Assembly (NCBI RefSeq): GCF_900110605.1
Contig: NZ_FOFI01000001.1
Location: forward strand, 372,001-436,000
DNA: 64,000 nucleotides
Direction: 5' to 3'
Origin: Epilithonimonas lactis
GTDB taxonomy: Bacteria > Bacteroidota > Bacteroidia > Flavobacteriales > Weeksellaceae
A model generated the notes under the pieces. It was given only the letters and a program-made list of their open reading frames with translations. It was not told where the DNA came from and made no database searches. Shown piece by piece: positions 17,360-26,689 of this stretch; the stretch's first letter is position 1; every line of letters begins with the position of its first letter. The translations under genes were made by a program, and so were the position numbers.

Positions 17360-18205
17360 TTATTTTTTCAGATAATTGATAATCCCAATCACGTCATCTT
17401 TCCCAAAACCTTCGTCATTGGCTGATTGATAAGTTTCTATCAAAGTCTTTGTTAAAGGAAAATCGGCGCCTGCATCTTTAGCAAGCAAAATATCTTTTAA
17501 CATCAAATCCAAAGCAAATGTCGGTGCATAGTTTTCTTCCGTCAATAGAGGCGTTTTCACCTTCGTAGCGCCGCTTCCGCTCGCACTTTCATTAATGATG
17601 TCGAGCATATCCGAACGATTGATTCCCTGAGATTCTGAAAATAAAACCGTCTCTGCCAAACCTTGATAAATGTTTGCTATAAAGTAATTGACTGATAGTT
17701 TCGCCGCCAAGCCTTTTCCATTTTCACCCAAATACTTGATGCTTTTTCCTAATTTATTTAAATAAGGTTCAGCACGTTTCACATCTTTTTCATCGCCGCC
17801 AACCATTATAATCAATGTGCCGTCTGTTGCTGGTTTTGTGCTTCCTGCAACCGGCGCGTCCAGAAGGGAAGCTTCTTTTATTTTTAAAGCTTTTGCAATT
17901 TCACTGGAAACTTCCGGCGAAATGGTACTCATATCAATGAATAATTTTCCTGTAATATCAAGTGATAGAATCTCTTCATAGACGGCTTTTACAGCCTTGT
18001 CATTTGTAAGAATGGTGAAGATGATGTCACTGTTTTCAACCAATTCTATTATGCTTTCGGCGATGTTTGATTTGTCTTTGAAGTCTTCTGCTTTTTCGAT
18101 GGTTCTGTTGAAAACGGATAAATCAAATCCAGCTTTCTCGAGATTCTTTGCCATCGGATGGCCCATATTTCCAAGACCTATAAATCCTATTTTTTCTGAA
18201 CTCAT
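17360..18205 (-). CDS. 3-hydroxyisobutyrate dehydrogenase family oxidoreductase
   Basis: A 281-residue NAD(P)-dependent beta-hydroxyacid dehydrogenase. The Rossmann motif GFIGLGNMGHPMA is at 7-19. The substrate motif DAPVAGSTKPATDGT is at 117-131, and the catalytic lysine K169 is in GKGLAAKLSVNYF. Family substrates include 3-hydroxyisobutyrate, tartronate semialdehyde, glyoxylate and succinic semialdehyde. With three aldo/keto reductases nearby, a role in reducing small aldehydes is plausible but inferred. Confidence 0.9.
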   Translation of the reverse strand: MSSEKIGFIGLGNMGHPMAKNLEKAGFDLSVFNRTIEKAEDFKDKSNIAESIIELVENSDIIFTILTNDKAVKAVYEEILSLDITGKLFIDMSTISPEVSSEIAKALKIKEASLLDAPVAGSTKPATDGTLIIMVGGDEKDVKRAEPYLNKLGKSIKYLGENGKGLAAKLSVNYFIANIYQGLAETVLFSESQGINRSDMLDIINESASGSGATKVKTPLLTEENYAPTFALDLMLKDILLAKDAGADFPLTKTLIETYQSANDEGFGKDDVIGIINYLKK

Positions 18206-18219
18206 TCTTTTATTTTTAA

Positions 18220-18510
18220 TTACTGACTTTTTAACTTTTTCATAAATTCCATTATCGCCGGTCTTAATTCCGCAAATAATGGATGTTGTTTGTTCTTCAG
18301 CATCACTTCGGTCAATAGTTTTAAACCTAAAGCAAATTCGGTCGACGTATTTTCATCATCGAATATTTTCTTTGATTTAATGACCTCAATAATGTTGAAA
18401 ATATCATCGTGGTTATCAAATTCTAAACTTAAGTGTTTTGTGCCTTCAGAACCGTCTTTTAGTTTAAGTTCCTTTAAATCTAATTGATAAGTATTGTTTC
18501 TTTTTTCCAT
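18220..18510 (-). CDS. DUF3861 family small protein
   Basis: A 96-residue cytoplasmic protein without membrane segments. The stretch HLSLEFDNHDDIFNIIEVIK and the C-terminal FAELRPAIMEFMKKLK fit the DUF3861 family. No activity is known. It lies 3 bp after an aldo/keto reductase gene and 14 bp before the dehydrogenase gene, so it is translated within the cluster. Confidence 0.75.
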   Translation of the reverse strand: MEKRNNTYQLDLKELKLKDGSEGTKHLSLEFDNHDDIFNIIEVIKSKKIFDDENTSTEFALGLKLLTEVMLKNKQHPLFAELRPAIMEFMKKLKSQ

Positions 18511-18513
18511 TAT

Positions 18514-19635
18514 TTAAGCTTTTGGAACTGGCGCATTGGCTTCGATTAATTTTTCTTTTTTCAGTTCTGCCCAGAAATCAGCCGGAATTTTTGCTTTGAA
18601 TGAGGCCGCATTTTCCTCAGCCTGCTTCACCGTATGTGCGCCAGGAATCACGCCTGAAACCACATCCGGCGCGGCCGCAAATTGAAGTGCTGCCGTTCTC
18701 AAATCTACTTTATGATTGTCAGCAACTCTCTTCAAAGCTGCTAATTTTTCTTTTACGCCATTCGGGAAATCGCCGTTGTACAAATATCTGTCCTTACCAG
18801 AAAGAAAACCGGCACACAGCGGCGCGCCGACGACAATCGAAATGTCTTTTTCAGCCGCTTTCGGGAAAACTTTGTTGAGGTCATCGGAATGATGAATTAG
18901 CGAATACTGACAGGCAGAAAGGAAAATATCAGGGTCAGAAACTTCGATGGCCTTCAAAATCGGTTCGATGGTGTTGACACCAAATCCCCAACCTTTTATC
19001 AGACCTTCCTCACGCATTTTGATGAGTTCCGGCATTGCACCTTTCGCAGCAATATCAAAATATTTGACCCAATCGCCCTTCATATCTTTGTTGTCAGGAG
19101 AAAGGTCGTGGATGAAAACAACGTCCAATGATGCAACGCCTAATCGCTGCAAACTGTCTTCAACGCTTTTTCTGGCGCCGGCTGCAGAGTAATCATAGTC
19201 GTAAGAAAAATTAAGTTTTCCTTTCCAAAGTCCATCCAATTTGAAATCATCGTGAGGTTTCAGGATTCTTCCCATTTTGGTGGAAAGTGTGAATTCATCG
19301 CGATTTTTATCTTTTAAAAACAATCCCATTCTGTGCTCGCTGAGTCCTAAACCGTACCACGGCGACGTGTCAAAATAGTGGACTCCGGCATTCCAGGCGG
19401 CTTCTATCGATTGTAAACATTCGATGTCCGGGTTGATGTTGAAACCATTTCCCAAAGCGACTCCGCCGAAACCGGATTTATTTTTGGGTCTGAATCTTTT
19501 ATGCTGATTTGAATTGTCAAACTGTTCCATAATGTTTCCTTTTAATAATTGTGATGCAAATGTGGGAATGGCAGATGAAGCCATTAATCCTGCAGCGGCA
19601 AGTCCGCTGTTTTTAATAAATGTTCGTCTTTCCAT
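18514..19635 (-). CDS. Aldo/keto reductase with Tat-like signal
   Basis: A 373-residue aldo/keto reductase preceded by a twin-arginine leader: MERRTFIKNSGLAAAGLMAS. This predicts folded export to the periplasm with its cofactor. The fold motifs HYFDTSPWYGLGLSEHRMG and SLDVVFIHDLSPD are present, and it most resembles L-fucose or D-threo-aldose dehydrogenase-type members. An exported NAD(P)-binding enzyme is uncommon, because cofactor recycling outside the cytoplasm is unclear. It is flanked by a second aldo/keto reductase (37 bp upstream) and the DUF3861 gene. Confidence 0.88.
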   Translation of the reverse strand: MERRTFIKNSGLAAAGLMASSAIPTFASQLLKGNIMEQFDNSNQHKRFRPKNKSGFGGVALGNGFNINPDIECLQSIEAAWNAGVHYFDTSPWYGLGLSEHRMGLFLKDKNRDEFTLSTKMGRILKPHDDFKLDGLWKGKLNFSYDYDYSAAGARKSVEDSLQRLGVASLDVVFIHDLSPDNKDMKGDWVKYFDIAAKGAMPELIKMREEGLIKGWGFGVNTIEPILKAIEVSDPDIFLSACQYSLIHHSDDLNKVFPKAAEKDISIVVGAPLCAGFLSGKDRYLYNGDFPNGVKEKLAALKRVADNHKVDLRTAALQFAAAPDVVSGVIPGAHTVKQAEENAASFKAKIPADFWAELKKEKLIEANAPVPKA

Positions 19636-19672
19636 TTTTTTAATATTTTGTGATTGGTGGTTTTAGTAAAGC

Positions 19673-20656
19673 TTAAAAAGCATTGACAAGTTCATCGATG
19701 GTCTGTAATTCTTCTTTTGTAAGATTAATGTCCATCGCATTTGCATTTTGAACGGCTTGTTCCGCATTTCTGGCGCCAGCCAAAGCAATCGTAATTCCAG
19801 GTCTTTCAATCGTCCAACGCAGAACCAATTGTCCAAGCGTTGCATTATGCTCGTCAGCAATCGGTTTGATTTTGTCGAGAAGTTCGTTGGTCTTCTTGAT
19901 AAAATCTGGTTGGAAATGAGGATGGCCAGCTCTGTGGTCGCCGTCCTGGAATTTGTAATCTGAAGTGATTTTCCCCGTTAACAATCCTCTTTCCAAAGGA
20001 CTGTAAGCCAAAATCGATTTGTTGTTTTCGATGCAGTAAGGAACGGTTTTGTCCTCAATACTACGATTCACCATACTAAACGGAATTTGGTTTGAAACCA
20101 ATTTCAACGTTTTCTCAGCCTCGGCCATTTGTTGTGCATCATAATTACAAACGCCAGCGAAACGGACTTTCCCTTGTTCAATCAATCTTGAAACGGCTTC
20201 GAAAGTTTCATCAATCGGTGTTGTAACATCAGGCCAGTGGATTTGATAAAGGTCGATGTAATCAGTTCCAAGTCGTTTCAAACTTTGCTCACATTCGTAA
20301 ATGATGCTTTCTTTTCCGGCGTATTTGTAAATGTCGATATCATTTCCCTCGTTATTTTTGCTGTTCATTGCCAAAGTTCCCTTGTCCAAATCCCAGCGCA
20401 TTCCAAACTTTGTAAGGATTTGAACCTTGTCTCGAGAAATATCTTTAATCGCTTCGCCCACAATTTCTTCGCTCGTTCCTTGTCCGTAGATTGGCGCGGT
20501 GTCGATAGACGTTACACCGACATCATAAGAAGCTCTGATGGCTTCAATGGCTTCATTTCTGTCCGTGCTTCCCCACATCCAACCGCCGGCCGCCCACGCT
20601 CCGAAGGTGATTGCTGAAACTTCCAATTCGCTGTGTCCTAATTTTCTATATTCCAT
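19673..20656 (-). CDS. Aldo/keto reductase
   Basis: A 327-residue cytoplasmic aldo/keto reductase of the YhdN/IolS-like group. The motifs GVTSIDTAPIYGQGTSEEIV, GTDYIDLYQIHWPD and AYSPLERGLLTGK are present. The C-terminal TIALAGARNAEQA is the NADP-binding end. It lies 2 bp behind the gene for the royal-jelly-like protein. The cluster context suggests aldehyde or sugar-derived carbonyl reduction; the substrate is not deducible. Confidence 0.92.
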   Translation of the reverse strand: MEYRKLGHSELEVSAITFGAWAAGGWMWGSTDRNEAIEAIRASYDVGVTSIDTAPIYGQGTSEEIVGEAIKDISRDKVQILTKFGMRWDLDKGTLAMNSKNNEGNDIDIYKYAGKESIIYECEQSLKRLGTDYIDLYQIHWPDVTTPIDETFEAVSRLIEQGKVRFAGVCNYDAQQMAEAEKTLKLVSNQIPFSMVNRSIEDKTVPYCIENNKSILAYSPLERGLLTGKITSDYKFQDGDHRAGHPHFQPDFIKKTNELLDKIKPIADEHNATLGQLVLRWTIERPGITIALAGARNAEQAVQNANAMDINLTKEELQTIDELVNAF

Positions 20657-20658
20657 TT

Positions 20659-21777
20659 TTAATTTTTATCTGTTTTGATTTTTACTACTAAATAAGGTGG
20701 TTTTCTCAGGTCTTTCCCATCATTGAAACTTGGAAGTCTGTTCCATTGCCCGAGTGTGACGTAGACGAAGCCATTTCTGTAAGCCAAACCATCTGGCCAA
20801 ACAAAGTTGTCTTTGTCGTGTGACAAGAGGGTGAATTCGCCGTCTTTGTTTCTTTTAATGATTGATTGGTGTTCAAATGCTCCGAAGTAAATATTTCCAT
20901 TTTCATCTTCTGCCAGACCATCACAAGCTGGTCTTTCACCTTCGAATTTGACGGCGTCTTCAACTTGTTTTTCTGTTGAATTAAGGTTGCTTAAAATATC
21001 TGTCGAAATGCTAAACAATTTTCTCCCTGAAATGGCTGTCCAATACAAAGCTTTTTCGTCCGGACTGATGGCAATTCCATCTGCACCACCGAGCGGAAAT
21101 TTTTGTTTTTTGAAATCATATCTAAGCGGTTTCCCTTCCAGAAATCCCATAAAACCAGGCTCTGGCGAAGTAGAATAATGGTTGAGTAAAACTTCCTTTG
21201 CTTTCCCGGAATCTATATCCAAAACAACCAAAGAAAAGCGTTCTCCGAACCCTGAATTGGCAATATAAACCGTTCCTTTTTTTCCGTGAGAAAGGTCGAT
21301 TCTCAAATCATTGTAATGCGAATCATCCGACAGAATTGGTTTTGGGATAATAATGCTGTGAAGGATTTTTTTAGAATTAATATCAATGCCAACCACTTTC
21401 GCTGCACCTTCCGGAATTTCTTTGATTCCCGAACGTTTTCCGTCGTCCAAAACCCAAAGGACATCATTTTTATCAATGTAAATGCCGTGTGGCGAAACAA
21501 GTTTGTCTTTGTAAAGTTTGTCGCTTGGATAAACGTATTCTTTGTTAGGAAACGGAATGAGATTTCCGTTGACCAGTTCTGCCAAAGCAAATTCCTTGTG
21601 GTCATCTGCGTGGCGTGGAAATCCTAAGAAAACCCGGTCCTTGGAACTTACTGCGATTCCTGATGGGTCAGGATTGGGCGCGGAAATTTTTGTAACAATT
21701 TCGTAGTTGGATTGTGCATTGGACATCAATGAAATTCCGCCGAGACATAAACTTAATAATAACTTCTTCATCTTCAT
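20659..21777 (-). CDS. Secreted major royal jelly/yellow-like beta-propeller protein
   Basis: A 372-residue exported protein with a signal peptide ending near SNAQ. It resembles the major royal jelly/L-dopachrome tautomerase-related family, a six-bladed propeller related to SMP-30 lactonases. Supporting stretches are PHGIYIDKNDVLWVLDDG, HGKKGTVYIANSGFGE, GADGIAISPDEKALYW and CDGLAEDENGNIYFG. It probably acts in the periplasm as a lactonase or ligand binder. Its start abuts the stop of the upstream amidohydrolase gene with no spacer, indicating translational coupling. Confidence 0.85.
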   Translation of the reverse strand: MKMKKLLLSLCLGGISLMSNAQSNYEIVTKISAPNPDPSGIAVSSKDRVFLGFPRHADDHKEFALAELVNGNLIPFPNKEYVYPSDKLYKDKLVSPHGIYIDKNDVLWVLDDGKRSGIKEIPEGAAKVVGIDINSKKILHSIIIPKPILSDDSHYNDLRIDLSHGKKGTVYIANSGFGERFSLVVLDIDSGKAKEVLLNHYSTSPEPGFMGFLEGKPLRYDFKKQKFPLGGADGIAISPDEKALYWTAISGRKLFSISTDILSNLNSTEKQVEDAVKFEGERPACDGLAEDENGNIYFGAFEHQSIIKRNKDGEFTLLSHDKDNFVWPDGLAYRNGFVYVTLGQWNRLPSFNDGKDLRKPPYLVVKIKTDKN

Positions 21778-23121
21778 TTATTTTGCTAATGGTCCTTTGC
21801 TCACTTCCTTCCCAGCTTTGTAAACTGAAAAAATATCTCTTGTATTCTTAATGTTTTCTGTCAGATTTGAATTTAAAATAATAAAATCAGCCATTTTCCC
21901 AACTTCAATCGTTCCAAAATCCTTATCAATCTTCAAAGCTTTTGCTGAGTTTTTCGTAGCAACTGTGATGGCCTGAATTGGCGTCAATCCAGATTCCGTC
22001 ATCAACTGTAATTCCAAATGTTCCGAAAATCCCTGAGCTCGCAAAGGCATTGCACCGCTGTCAGTTCCCATCGCAACAAGAATTCCGGAATCATAAACTT
22101 TTTTCAGATTCTGTTTCGCAGTTTCAAAAGCTTTGATATTCAAATTGTAATTGGGAGAATTTTTTATTTCGTTTTGATATTTCTCAGAAGTTATCATTTC
22201 GTAAACGCCTGGTTCTAATGATTTTTTGAAGAATTCGTTATCCACCCATTCCGGTTTTTTGGTGTACACATAAGCGTATTCGTCAAGCGAAAGAGTAGGG
22301 ATGTAAACGATATTTTGCGCTTTCATTTTTGCTAACGTCACATCGTCAATCACTTCGCTTCGTACGCTGTGGCCTATGACATCGATGCCGTCTTCAACCA
22401 ATTGTTTCAAGTCTGACAAATAATAAACGTGCGCTGCAACTCTCAGATTTCTTTTGTGCGCTTCTGTAATGATGGCCTTGTAAATCTCAGGACTTATTTT
22501 TTTCTTGAATTTTCCATTAAAATCATCCACCCAGATTTTCACCAATTCTGCATTGATGTTTTTCAAACTGTCCATCTGAGCCGGAATCTGATTCACAGAA
22601 CTTGGTCGGAACACTTTATCCATTGCAAAATCGAGTGGTGGAGCGCCGTCGGTCACGCCAAATCCATAACCTGCAGAATGTATTCTTGCGCCGTCAATTT
22701 CGCCTTTCGCAGATTTTTCTCTCAATCCGCTTTCAAACAACAAAGGTCGGTCGGTTCCCATAGACATTACATTGAGAACGCCATAATCCTGATATTTTTT
22801 GAGTTGCGAAAGGATGTTTTCTTCGGTGTAATTTTCAGGAACTGTGGTTTTTCCCTTCAAAGTTCCAACGTGGGAATGGGCGGAAATCAAAGCTGGAATG
22901 ATTGTTTTGCCTTTTAAATTAATCCGTTTTGCAGTTTTGTCAGAAATGGTTTTTCCGATTTTTGAAATTTTATCATTCTTAATGAGAATGCTCGTATTTT
23001 CTATTGGAGTTCCGCCGTTTCCATCAATGAGCCGGACGTTTTCTAAGATTAAACTATTTTGCCCGAAAGAAAAATTAATGATGAAAAAAGATAAAGCGGT
23101 AATTATTTTCCAATATTTCAT
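21778..23121 (-). CDS. Secreted amidohydrolase family protein
   Basis: A 447-residue metal-dependent hydrolase with a signal peptide (ending FSFG). The family features are SAHSHVG (H82 and H84), a histidine in RVAAHVYY, DVIGHSVRSE, and the final acidic metal ligand in MGTDSGAMPL. Relatives include imidazolonepropionase-like and Xaa-Pro dipeptidase-like enzymes. It is the first gene of the minus-strand cluster, facing a divergent AraC regulator 200 bp away, so it likely carries the regulated promoter. The natural substrate is unknown. Confidence 0.9.
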   Translation of the reverse strand: MKYWKIITALSFFIINFSFGQNSLILENVRLIDGNGGTPIENTSILIKNDKISKIGKTISDKTAKRINLKGKTIIPALISAHSHVGTLKGKTTVPENYTEENILSQLKKYQDYGVLNVMSMGTDRPLLFESGLREKSAKGEIDGARIHSAGYGFGVTDGAPPLDFAMDKVFRPSSVNQIPAQMDSLKNINAELVKIWVDDFNGKFKKKISPEIYKAIITEAHKRNLRVAAHVYYLSDLKQLVEDGIDVIGHSVRSEVIDDVTLAKMKAQNIVYIPTLSLDEYAYVYTKKPEWVDNEFFKKSLEPGVYEMITSEKYQNEIKNSPNYNLNIKAFETAKQNLKKVYDSGILVAMGTDSGAMPLRAQGFSEHLELQLMTESGLTPIQAITVATKNSAKALKIDKDFGTIEVGKMADFIILNSNLTENIKNTRDIFSVYKAGKEVSKGPLAK

Positions 23122-23321
23122 AATGCTAAGATTTTTGATGTTTCAGAATATTTTAAGAACTAAAAAAGGATTCTGAAAGTGAATGTTATCGAGGGAACAA
23201 TTATTATGCCCCGTAAACGCATTACAAATGTTGAAAAAAAATAAAAATTTTAGCTTGTACAATTAATTTAAATAATTGTAGATTTATCCTATCATAACAA
23301 ATTTAAAATTAATTTAATATT

Positions 23322-24167
23322 GTGAAAAAACTGCAGTTTGAGTCTTTGGTGATAAGTGATTTGGAAGGCGAGGAGTTTGGTCATCCGTCGCATAGCCATA
23401 CTTATTATGAGATGATTTATGTTATGAAAGGAAATGGTAATCATCACATCAACAACATTATTTTGCCTTACAAATGTGGCGACCTTTTCCTGATTTCGCC
23501 AGACGATCAGCATTATTTCGAGTACAATAAATATTCGAGGTTGATTTTCATCAAGTTCACGGATGACTATTTTAAAGGAAACAAGCATCTTTCTCCCGAT
23601 TCTTTTGCGATGAATTCTCCGGAAAACGTGATGCGGAAACAAGTCCTGAAAGAGAAAAAACTCATCTTCACCGAACCTTGCAAAACGATTTTGAAAAAGA
23701 CGATTGAAAATATCCTTTCGTACAACTGCAGAAAAGATGTTTCCACGTCGCCGATTGTTTTTTATCAAATCCTTTCAATCTTCGGATTGATAAAAGAAGC
23801 GACTTCAAAAATGGATATCAGATTGGATGTCGGACTTCAAAATAAGGAAGATGTGATTTCGTATATCCATCAGAACATCTACCAGCCGGAGACGATTCGA
23901 ATCAAAAATATTGCTTACCATTTCAATATTTCGCCGACTTATTTCAGTGCTTATTTCAAACGGAATTTCGAAGTTTCTTATCGTGATTACGTCAATGATT
24001 ATCGGATGGCCTTGATAGAAAGACGAATGGAATCCGGGCAGAATACCATCAAGCAAATCGCTTATGAGTTTGGTTTTACGGACGAAAGCCACCTGTCGCA
24101 TTACTTCAAAAATAAGAAAAGCAAAACGCTGGGTTCGTACAAAAATAAGAGTCGGAGTTTAGCTTAG
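23322..24167 (+). CDS. AraC-family regulator, divergent from the hydrolase/reductase cluster
   Basis: A 281-residue regulator with GTG as the apparent start. The N-terminal cupin (HPSHSHTYYEMIYVMKGNG) carries histidines of a sugar- or metal-binding AraC sensor. The C-terminal DNA-binding part has IRIKNIAYHFNISPTYFSAY and NTIKQIAYEFGFTDESHLSH. It faces the eleven-gene minus-strand cluster and is its probable local regulator. No perfect TAnnTTTG box was found in the 200-bp intergenic region. The cupin suggests the inducer may be a carbohydrate. Confidence 0.87.
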   Translation: MKKLQFESLVISDLEGEEFGHPSHSHTYYEMIYVMKGNGNHHINNIILPYKCGDLFLISPDDQHYFEYNKYSRLIFIKFTDDYFKGNKHLSPDSFAMNSPENVMRKQVLKEKKLIFTEPCKTILKKTIENILSYNCRKDVSTSPIVFYQILSIFGLIKEATSKMDIRLDVGLQNKEDVISYIHQNIYQPETIRIKNIAYHFNISPTYFSAYFKRNFEVSYRDYVNDYRMALIERRMESGQNTIKQIAYEFGFTDESHLSHYFKNKKSKTLGSYKNKSRSLA

Positions 24168-24187
24168 TATTTACAGCTATATCTTTT

Positions 24188-24290
24188 TACAACATAGGCA
24201 CATAGCTTTTGATTTTAGGTAAAATAGAGATAGTGGAATCAGCTATTTTACCTTTTTACAATTCTAATTTTCTATGTGCCTATGTGGTTT
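24188..24290. repeat. Palindromic element of the ACATAG type, copy 2
   Basis: The outer arms carry ACATAGGCACATAG and CTATGTGCCTATGTGGTT. Inside is a second perfect 11-bp pair, AGGTAAAATAG and CTATTTTACCT. It lies between two convergent genes. Confidence 0.75.
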
Positions 24291-24297
24291 AATCAAA

Positions 24298-24711
24298 TTA
24301 TTTTTTAGTCTTCATCGCCTTCACTTTTTTCACAGAATCATCAGCCAACAATTTTTGATAATCATCAGATTCAGCCGGAATCAATTGGACTTTGGAATCT
24401 TCATTATGAAAAATCCCGAATCCATTTTTCTTGGCCAAAGGTGACGTTCGCAAACAAGGTTGACCTTTGGAAAAGAATTTCTGTTTTTCTTCTTCAATTT
24501 CCGAAGGCGAAATGTCATTTCTTTCCGCAAAGATTTCAAATAACAATTCGTCGGAAGTGTATTTCAATGGTTGTTTCGATAGCTTTTCGAATTGATAACT
24601 GGCAATCGTTTTCTTCTCATTTTTCTCCACCGGAATCACCGCTTTGGAAACCGGAGAATCTTCAGCGATTTCTATTAAAGTGTTGGTGTAATTGGTGGTG
24701 TGAAGTTTCAT
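24298..24711 (-). CDS. DUF6157 family protein
   Basis: A 137-residue soluble protein matching the DUF6157 family. The N-terminal HTTNYTNTLIEIAEDSPV, YTSDELLFEIFAERNDI and FFSKGQPCLRTSPLAKKNG are the recognisable blocks. The function is unknown. Its start codon overlaps the stop of the upstream membrane-protein gene, so the two are translationally coupled. Confidence 0.8.
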   Translation of the reverse strand: MKLHTTNYTNTLIEIAEDSPVSKAVIPVEKNEKKTIASYQFEKLSKQPLKYTSDELLFEIFAERNDISPSEIEEEKQKFFSKGQPCLRTSPLAKKNGFGIFHNEDSKVQLIPAESDDYQKLLADDSVKKVKAMKTKK

Positions 24712-25079
24712 TATTTAATTACTTTTTGAATAATTAAGACACTTGAAGCGGAAATTAAAATTGCAATGTAGTTCCAAAAAGTTAATTCGATATGAGGAGC
24801 TTGTAATTCATTATTAAAAGGATTTGCTTTAAAATAGAGTATTAAAATTGAAAAACAGATTCCAACAAAAATTAAAATATTCCAATCGTATTTATGCTCA
24901 AGCTTTTTTCTAAAAATATAAATAACCAAAACACTTATTATAAATCCAAATATATTTGTTAGAATAATAAATATCGGAGCCATTCCTGCCACTCCTCCGG
25001 GAAATTGTGATGATTTTAAAATATAAATTATAGTTGATGCTACAATTATTAAAACAAAATTTCTAACATTCTTATACAT
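24711..25079 (-). CDS. Four-helix membrane protein, unknown
   Basis: A 122-residue protein that is almost entirely hydrophobic with four predicted membrane helices. No family was recognised. It is AT-rich, with few charged residues outside RKKLEHKYDW. It overlaps the DUF6157 gene by one or two bases and lies 9 bp from the sodium/solute symporter gene upstream, so all three may form one operon. Confidence 0.65.
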   Translation of the reverse strand: MYKNVRNFVLIIVASTIIYILKSSQFPGGVAGMAPIFIILTNIFGFIISVLVIYIFRKKLEHKYDWNILIFVGICFSILILYFKANPFNNELQAPHIELTFWNYIAILISASSVLIIQKVIK

Positions 25080-25088
25080 TTTTGAAAA

Positions 25089-26627
25089 TTAGGTCGTTGC
25101 AACAATCTTACCTTTCGACCGCACCAACCACAACCCAACAAACGTCAAAAACCCATTCAAAATAATCAGTTCAACCCCAATTCTGTAATCCGTATTATTC
25201 GTCACATAAAGATTAATCAAATACGTCAAAACCGGCGCAAGTAGCGTCACAGCCAATATCGAATACTTTTTTACAATCGTAAATTTCGTCAAAATCCCAA
25301 AAGCAAACAATCCCAAAAGTGGCCCGTAAGTATAACCTGCGATTTCCATTATCAAGTAAACAATCGACTTCTCATTGATGGCTTTGAAAACCATAATCAA
25401 CGCAAAAAATATCACTGTGAAAGTCAAATGAACTTTCATTCTCAGTCTTTTCTTTTGCTTCTCGGTTTTTTGCTGGTCTTCATTCAAGCCCAAAAGGTCA
25501 ACGCAATAAGAACTCGTCACCGCCGTCAAAGCACCATCAGCAGACGGAAAAAGTGCGGAAATTAATCCAATGATAAAAATAACAGAAAGCGCCATCGGAA
25601 AATGTCCAAGTGACAACGCCGGGAAAAGGTCATCACCCATTATGTTGCTGATTTGTCCATCGGCACCTTTGAAACCGAAAATGCCATCGCCATAAACCGC
25701 ACCATTTTGTATCGCAAAAAGATAAAGCAAACCACCCAAAAATAGGAACGCCAGATTCACAAAAAGCAAAGTTCCGGCAAATGTCAGCATATTCTTTTTC
25801 GAGTTTTTCAGGTTGTCCACCGAGATGTTTTTCTGCATCATTTCCTGGTCAAGACCTGTCATCGCAATCGTGATGAACATCCCGCCCAGAATGGTTTTCA
25901 GGAAAAAAGTCTTTGAATTAATGTCAGTATTGATGAAATGCGTGTACTGCTTTTGCTCCAGAATCGCGTAAGCTTCTCCGAAAGATAAATTCAAATTCGA
26001 TAAAATATAAACGATGCACGCAATCAAACTCAAAATCATAAACGAGGTCTGCAACGTGTCCGTAATCACAATCGTTTTCACGCCACCTTCAAATGTGTAA
26101 AGCAAAATCATCAAAAGCAACACAAAAGCCGTTACCCAAAACGGAACACCAAGATTCTCAAGCAAAAATATCTGAAGAATATTCACCACCAAATACAACC
26201 TCGCCGTCGCCCCAATCGCTCTCGAAATAATGAAAAACAAAGACCCGATTTTATGCGCCTCCACATTGAATCGTCGCCCCAGATAAGTATAAATCGAAGT
26301 CAGATTCATCCGGTAATACAGCGGAAGCAGAACGCCCGCCACAATGAAATAACCGATGAAAAACCCAATGACCATCATATAATATTCGAAACCGCCAAAC
26401 GCATAATCGCCCGCCGTCATCTTCCCGACCGTGCCCGGAACGGAGATAAACGTCACGCCCGAAAGCGACGTCCCAATCATCCCAAACGCCACCAGCCACC
26501 ATTTGCTTTTCTTGTTTCCGATGAAAAAAGACTGGTTGTCGGAGTTGCGACTTGTAAAATAGGAGATTACCAAAAGCCCAATAAAATAGGCGAATACGAA
26601 TAATAATAAAACAGTTCCCGGATTCAT
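25089..26627 (-). CDS. Sodium:solute symporter (SSS family)
   Basis: A 512-residue inner-membrane carrier with about thirteen helices. It imports a small solute with sodium. Visible family features are GNKKSKWWLVAFGMIGTSLS near the N-terminus and FPSADGALTAVTSSYCVDLL in the middle, which contributes to the sodium site. The substrate (sugar, amino acid or organic acid) is not clear. It has its own -7 box upstream and no obvious catabolic partner. Confidence 0.92.
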   Translation of the reverse strand: MNPGTVLLLFVFAYFIGLLVISYFTSRNSDNQSFFIGNKKSKWWLVAFGMIGTSLSGVTFISVPGTVGKMTAGDYAFGGFEYYMMVIGFFIGYFIVAGVLLPLYYRMNLTSIYTYLGRRFNVEAHKIGSLFFIISRAIGATARLYLVVNILQIFLLENLGVPFWVTAFVLLLMILLYTFEGGVKTIVITDTLQTSFMILSLIACIVYILSNLNLSFGEAYAILEQKQYTHFINTDINSKTFFLKTILGGMFITIAMTGLDQEMMQKNISVDNLKNSKKNMLTFAGTLLFVNLAFLFLGGLLYLFAIQNGAVYGDGIFGFKGADGQISNIMGDDLFPALSLGHFPMALSVIFIIGLISALFPSADGALTAVTSSYCVDLLGLNEDQQKTEKQKKRLRMKVHLTFTVIFFALIMVFKAINEKSIVYLIMEIAGYTYGPLLGLFAFGILTKFTIVKKYSILAVTLLAPVLTYLINLYVTNNTDYRIGVELIILNGFLTFVGLWLVRSKGKIVATT

Positions 26628-26646
26628 TGTTCAAATTTGAGTGGAA

Positions 26647-26654
26647 CAAAAATA
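26647..26654 (-). promoter_or_regulatory. -7 box of the symporter gene
   Basis: On the minus strand it reads TATTTTTG, a perfect TAnnTTTG match about 20 bp before the start codon. Confidence 0.5.
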
Positions 26655-26689
26655 GTTTTTTTATCGCATTGGTTCGAAAATAATTATTT

